Source: Bacteroidales bacterium M6
GTDB lineage: Bacteria > Bacteroidota > Bacteroidia > Bacteroidales > Muribaculaceae
DNA: 24,966 nucleotides
Assembly (NCBI GenBank): GCA_001689485.1
Contig: LUJQ01000067.1
Coordinates: 1 to 24,966, forward strand
Reading direction: 5' to 3'
A program made the translations under genes and the position numbers. The notes beneath the pieces were generated by a model that worked only from the letters and a program-made list of their open reading frames with translations, did not search any database and was not told where the DNA came from. Below are positions 24,700-24,966 of the stretch, piece after piece (the first letter of the stretch is position 1; the number at the start of each line of letters is the position of its first letter).

Positions 24700-24787
24700 G
24701 GGCATAGCGGCTACAGCGCATGCACCTACGGATAAAACATTGAGAAAAATCAAAATAATAACCTAATAATACTTTTTAACTAACCAC

Positions 24788-24966
24788 ATGCAAAGCAAAG
24801 GAACCCTCGGAAGCATCATTGCGGGTGTTATCGCGATTTTCTTGGTGCTGGTGTGTCTGTTCTACCTGTCGTTTACCATGGTAAGCTCCAAACAGGAGGC
24901 TAAAGCCGAGCAGTATGCACTCTCCGTCGCCGGACAGCAAGGCAAGAATTCCGAGCAGTACAACAA
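24788..24966 (+). CDS. secDF: Protein translocase subunit SecDF, N-terminal fragment (3'-truncated)
   Basis: Only the first 59 codons are in the window. The product begins M-Q-S-K-G, then has one strongly hydrophobic segment (about 9-31) containing V-C-L-F-Y-L-S-F-T and a charged, helical periplasmic start with K-Q-E-A-K-A-E-Q-Y-A. This is the N-terminus seen in the fused SecD-SecF proteins of Bacteroidota, the membrane subunits that use the proton-motive force to help the Sec translocon complete export. The identification rests on this short stretch, so a different membrane protein cannot be fully excluded. It is divergent from the phosphatase operon and has a long leader of about 200 nt from the promoter at 24552-24582. 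Confidence 0.75.
   Translation, partial: MQSKGTLGSIIAGVIAIFLVLVCLFYLSFTMVSSKQEAKAEQYALSVAGQQGKNSEQYN

Larger units (their letters stand above)
24351..24787. other. Divergent intergenic region between the phosphatase operon and secDF
   Basis: This 437-nt gap holds the operator-like dyad and minus-strand promoter (24383-24420), the plus-strand promoter (24552-24582), the structured RNA candidate (24588-24680), and a smaller hairpin with seven pairs and a bulged A (24702-24709 with 24717-24723). The stretch 24421-24540 shows nothing I can name, and 24740-24787 is AT-rich leader before the secDF start. Confidence 0.7.

Overview
The window reads as a chromosomal segment of a member of the Bacteroidota, most likely order Bacteroidales. 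The evidence is the repeated promoter type TAnnTTTG, several times with TTTG or TTG 18-20 nt upstream; the lack of strong Shine-Dalgarno sequences; a DUF4271-hemD pair; the start of a secDF-type gene; and a large secreted protein with a C-terminal type IX secretion-like sorting tail. Coding regions are moderately GC-rich. Family level (for example Muribaculaceae) is only a guess. Most genes are housekeeping or cell-envelope genes. I see no transposase, integrase, phage gene, CRISPR array or recognised defence cassette.

Region 1 (1-2180) is a mixed flank. It holds the 3' end of a DUF4143-type ATPase gene, a long hairpin terminator, a YciE/YciF-like (DUF892) ferritin-fold protein on the minus strand, and an O6-methylguanine-DNA methyltransferase.

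Region 2 (2267-7420, plus strand) is a tight run: Na/phosphate cotransporter, DUF4271 membrane protein, uroporphyrinogen-III synthase (ATGA overlap), RNase P protein, YidD and a TatD-family nuclease. Between yidD and tatD sits a 16-copy 9-bp tandem repeat capped by a perfect palindrome.

Region 3 (7443-16244) looks accessory. It holds an AraC regulator divergent from a UPF0104-type membrane protein, a secreted GH71/99-like hydrolase starting at TTG, and, convergent with that across a shared terminator hairpin, a 1504-residue multidomain surface protein.

Region 4 (16460-24383, minus strand) contains, in transcription order, a low-molecular-weight tyrosine phosphatase, a DUF5715-like protein with LAS metallopeptidase-like motifs, a large AsmA-family protein, a class I aminotransferase, tyrS and tRNA-Leu(UAA), followed by two hairpins. 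The first three genes form a probable envelope operon. Its promoter is embedded in a perfect 12-bp inverted repeat.

Region 5 (24421-24966) is a divergent intergenic region leading to the start of secDF. A consensus promoter is followed at once by an RNA predicted to fold as a three-way junction, whose 5' end pairs with a 3' arm ending in U5. A 26-codon ORF overlaps it. This is the strongest candidate in the window for an undescribed element: a small RNA or a regulatory leader of secDF.
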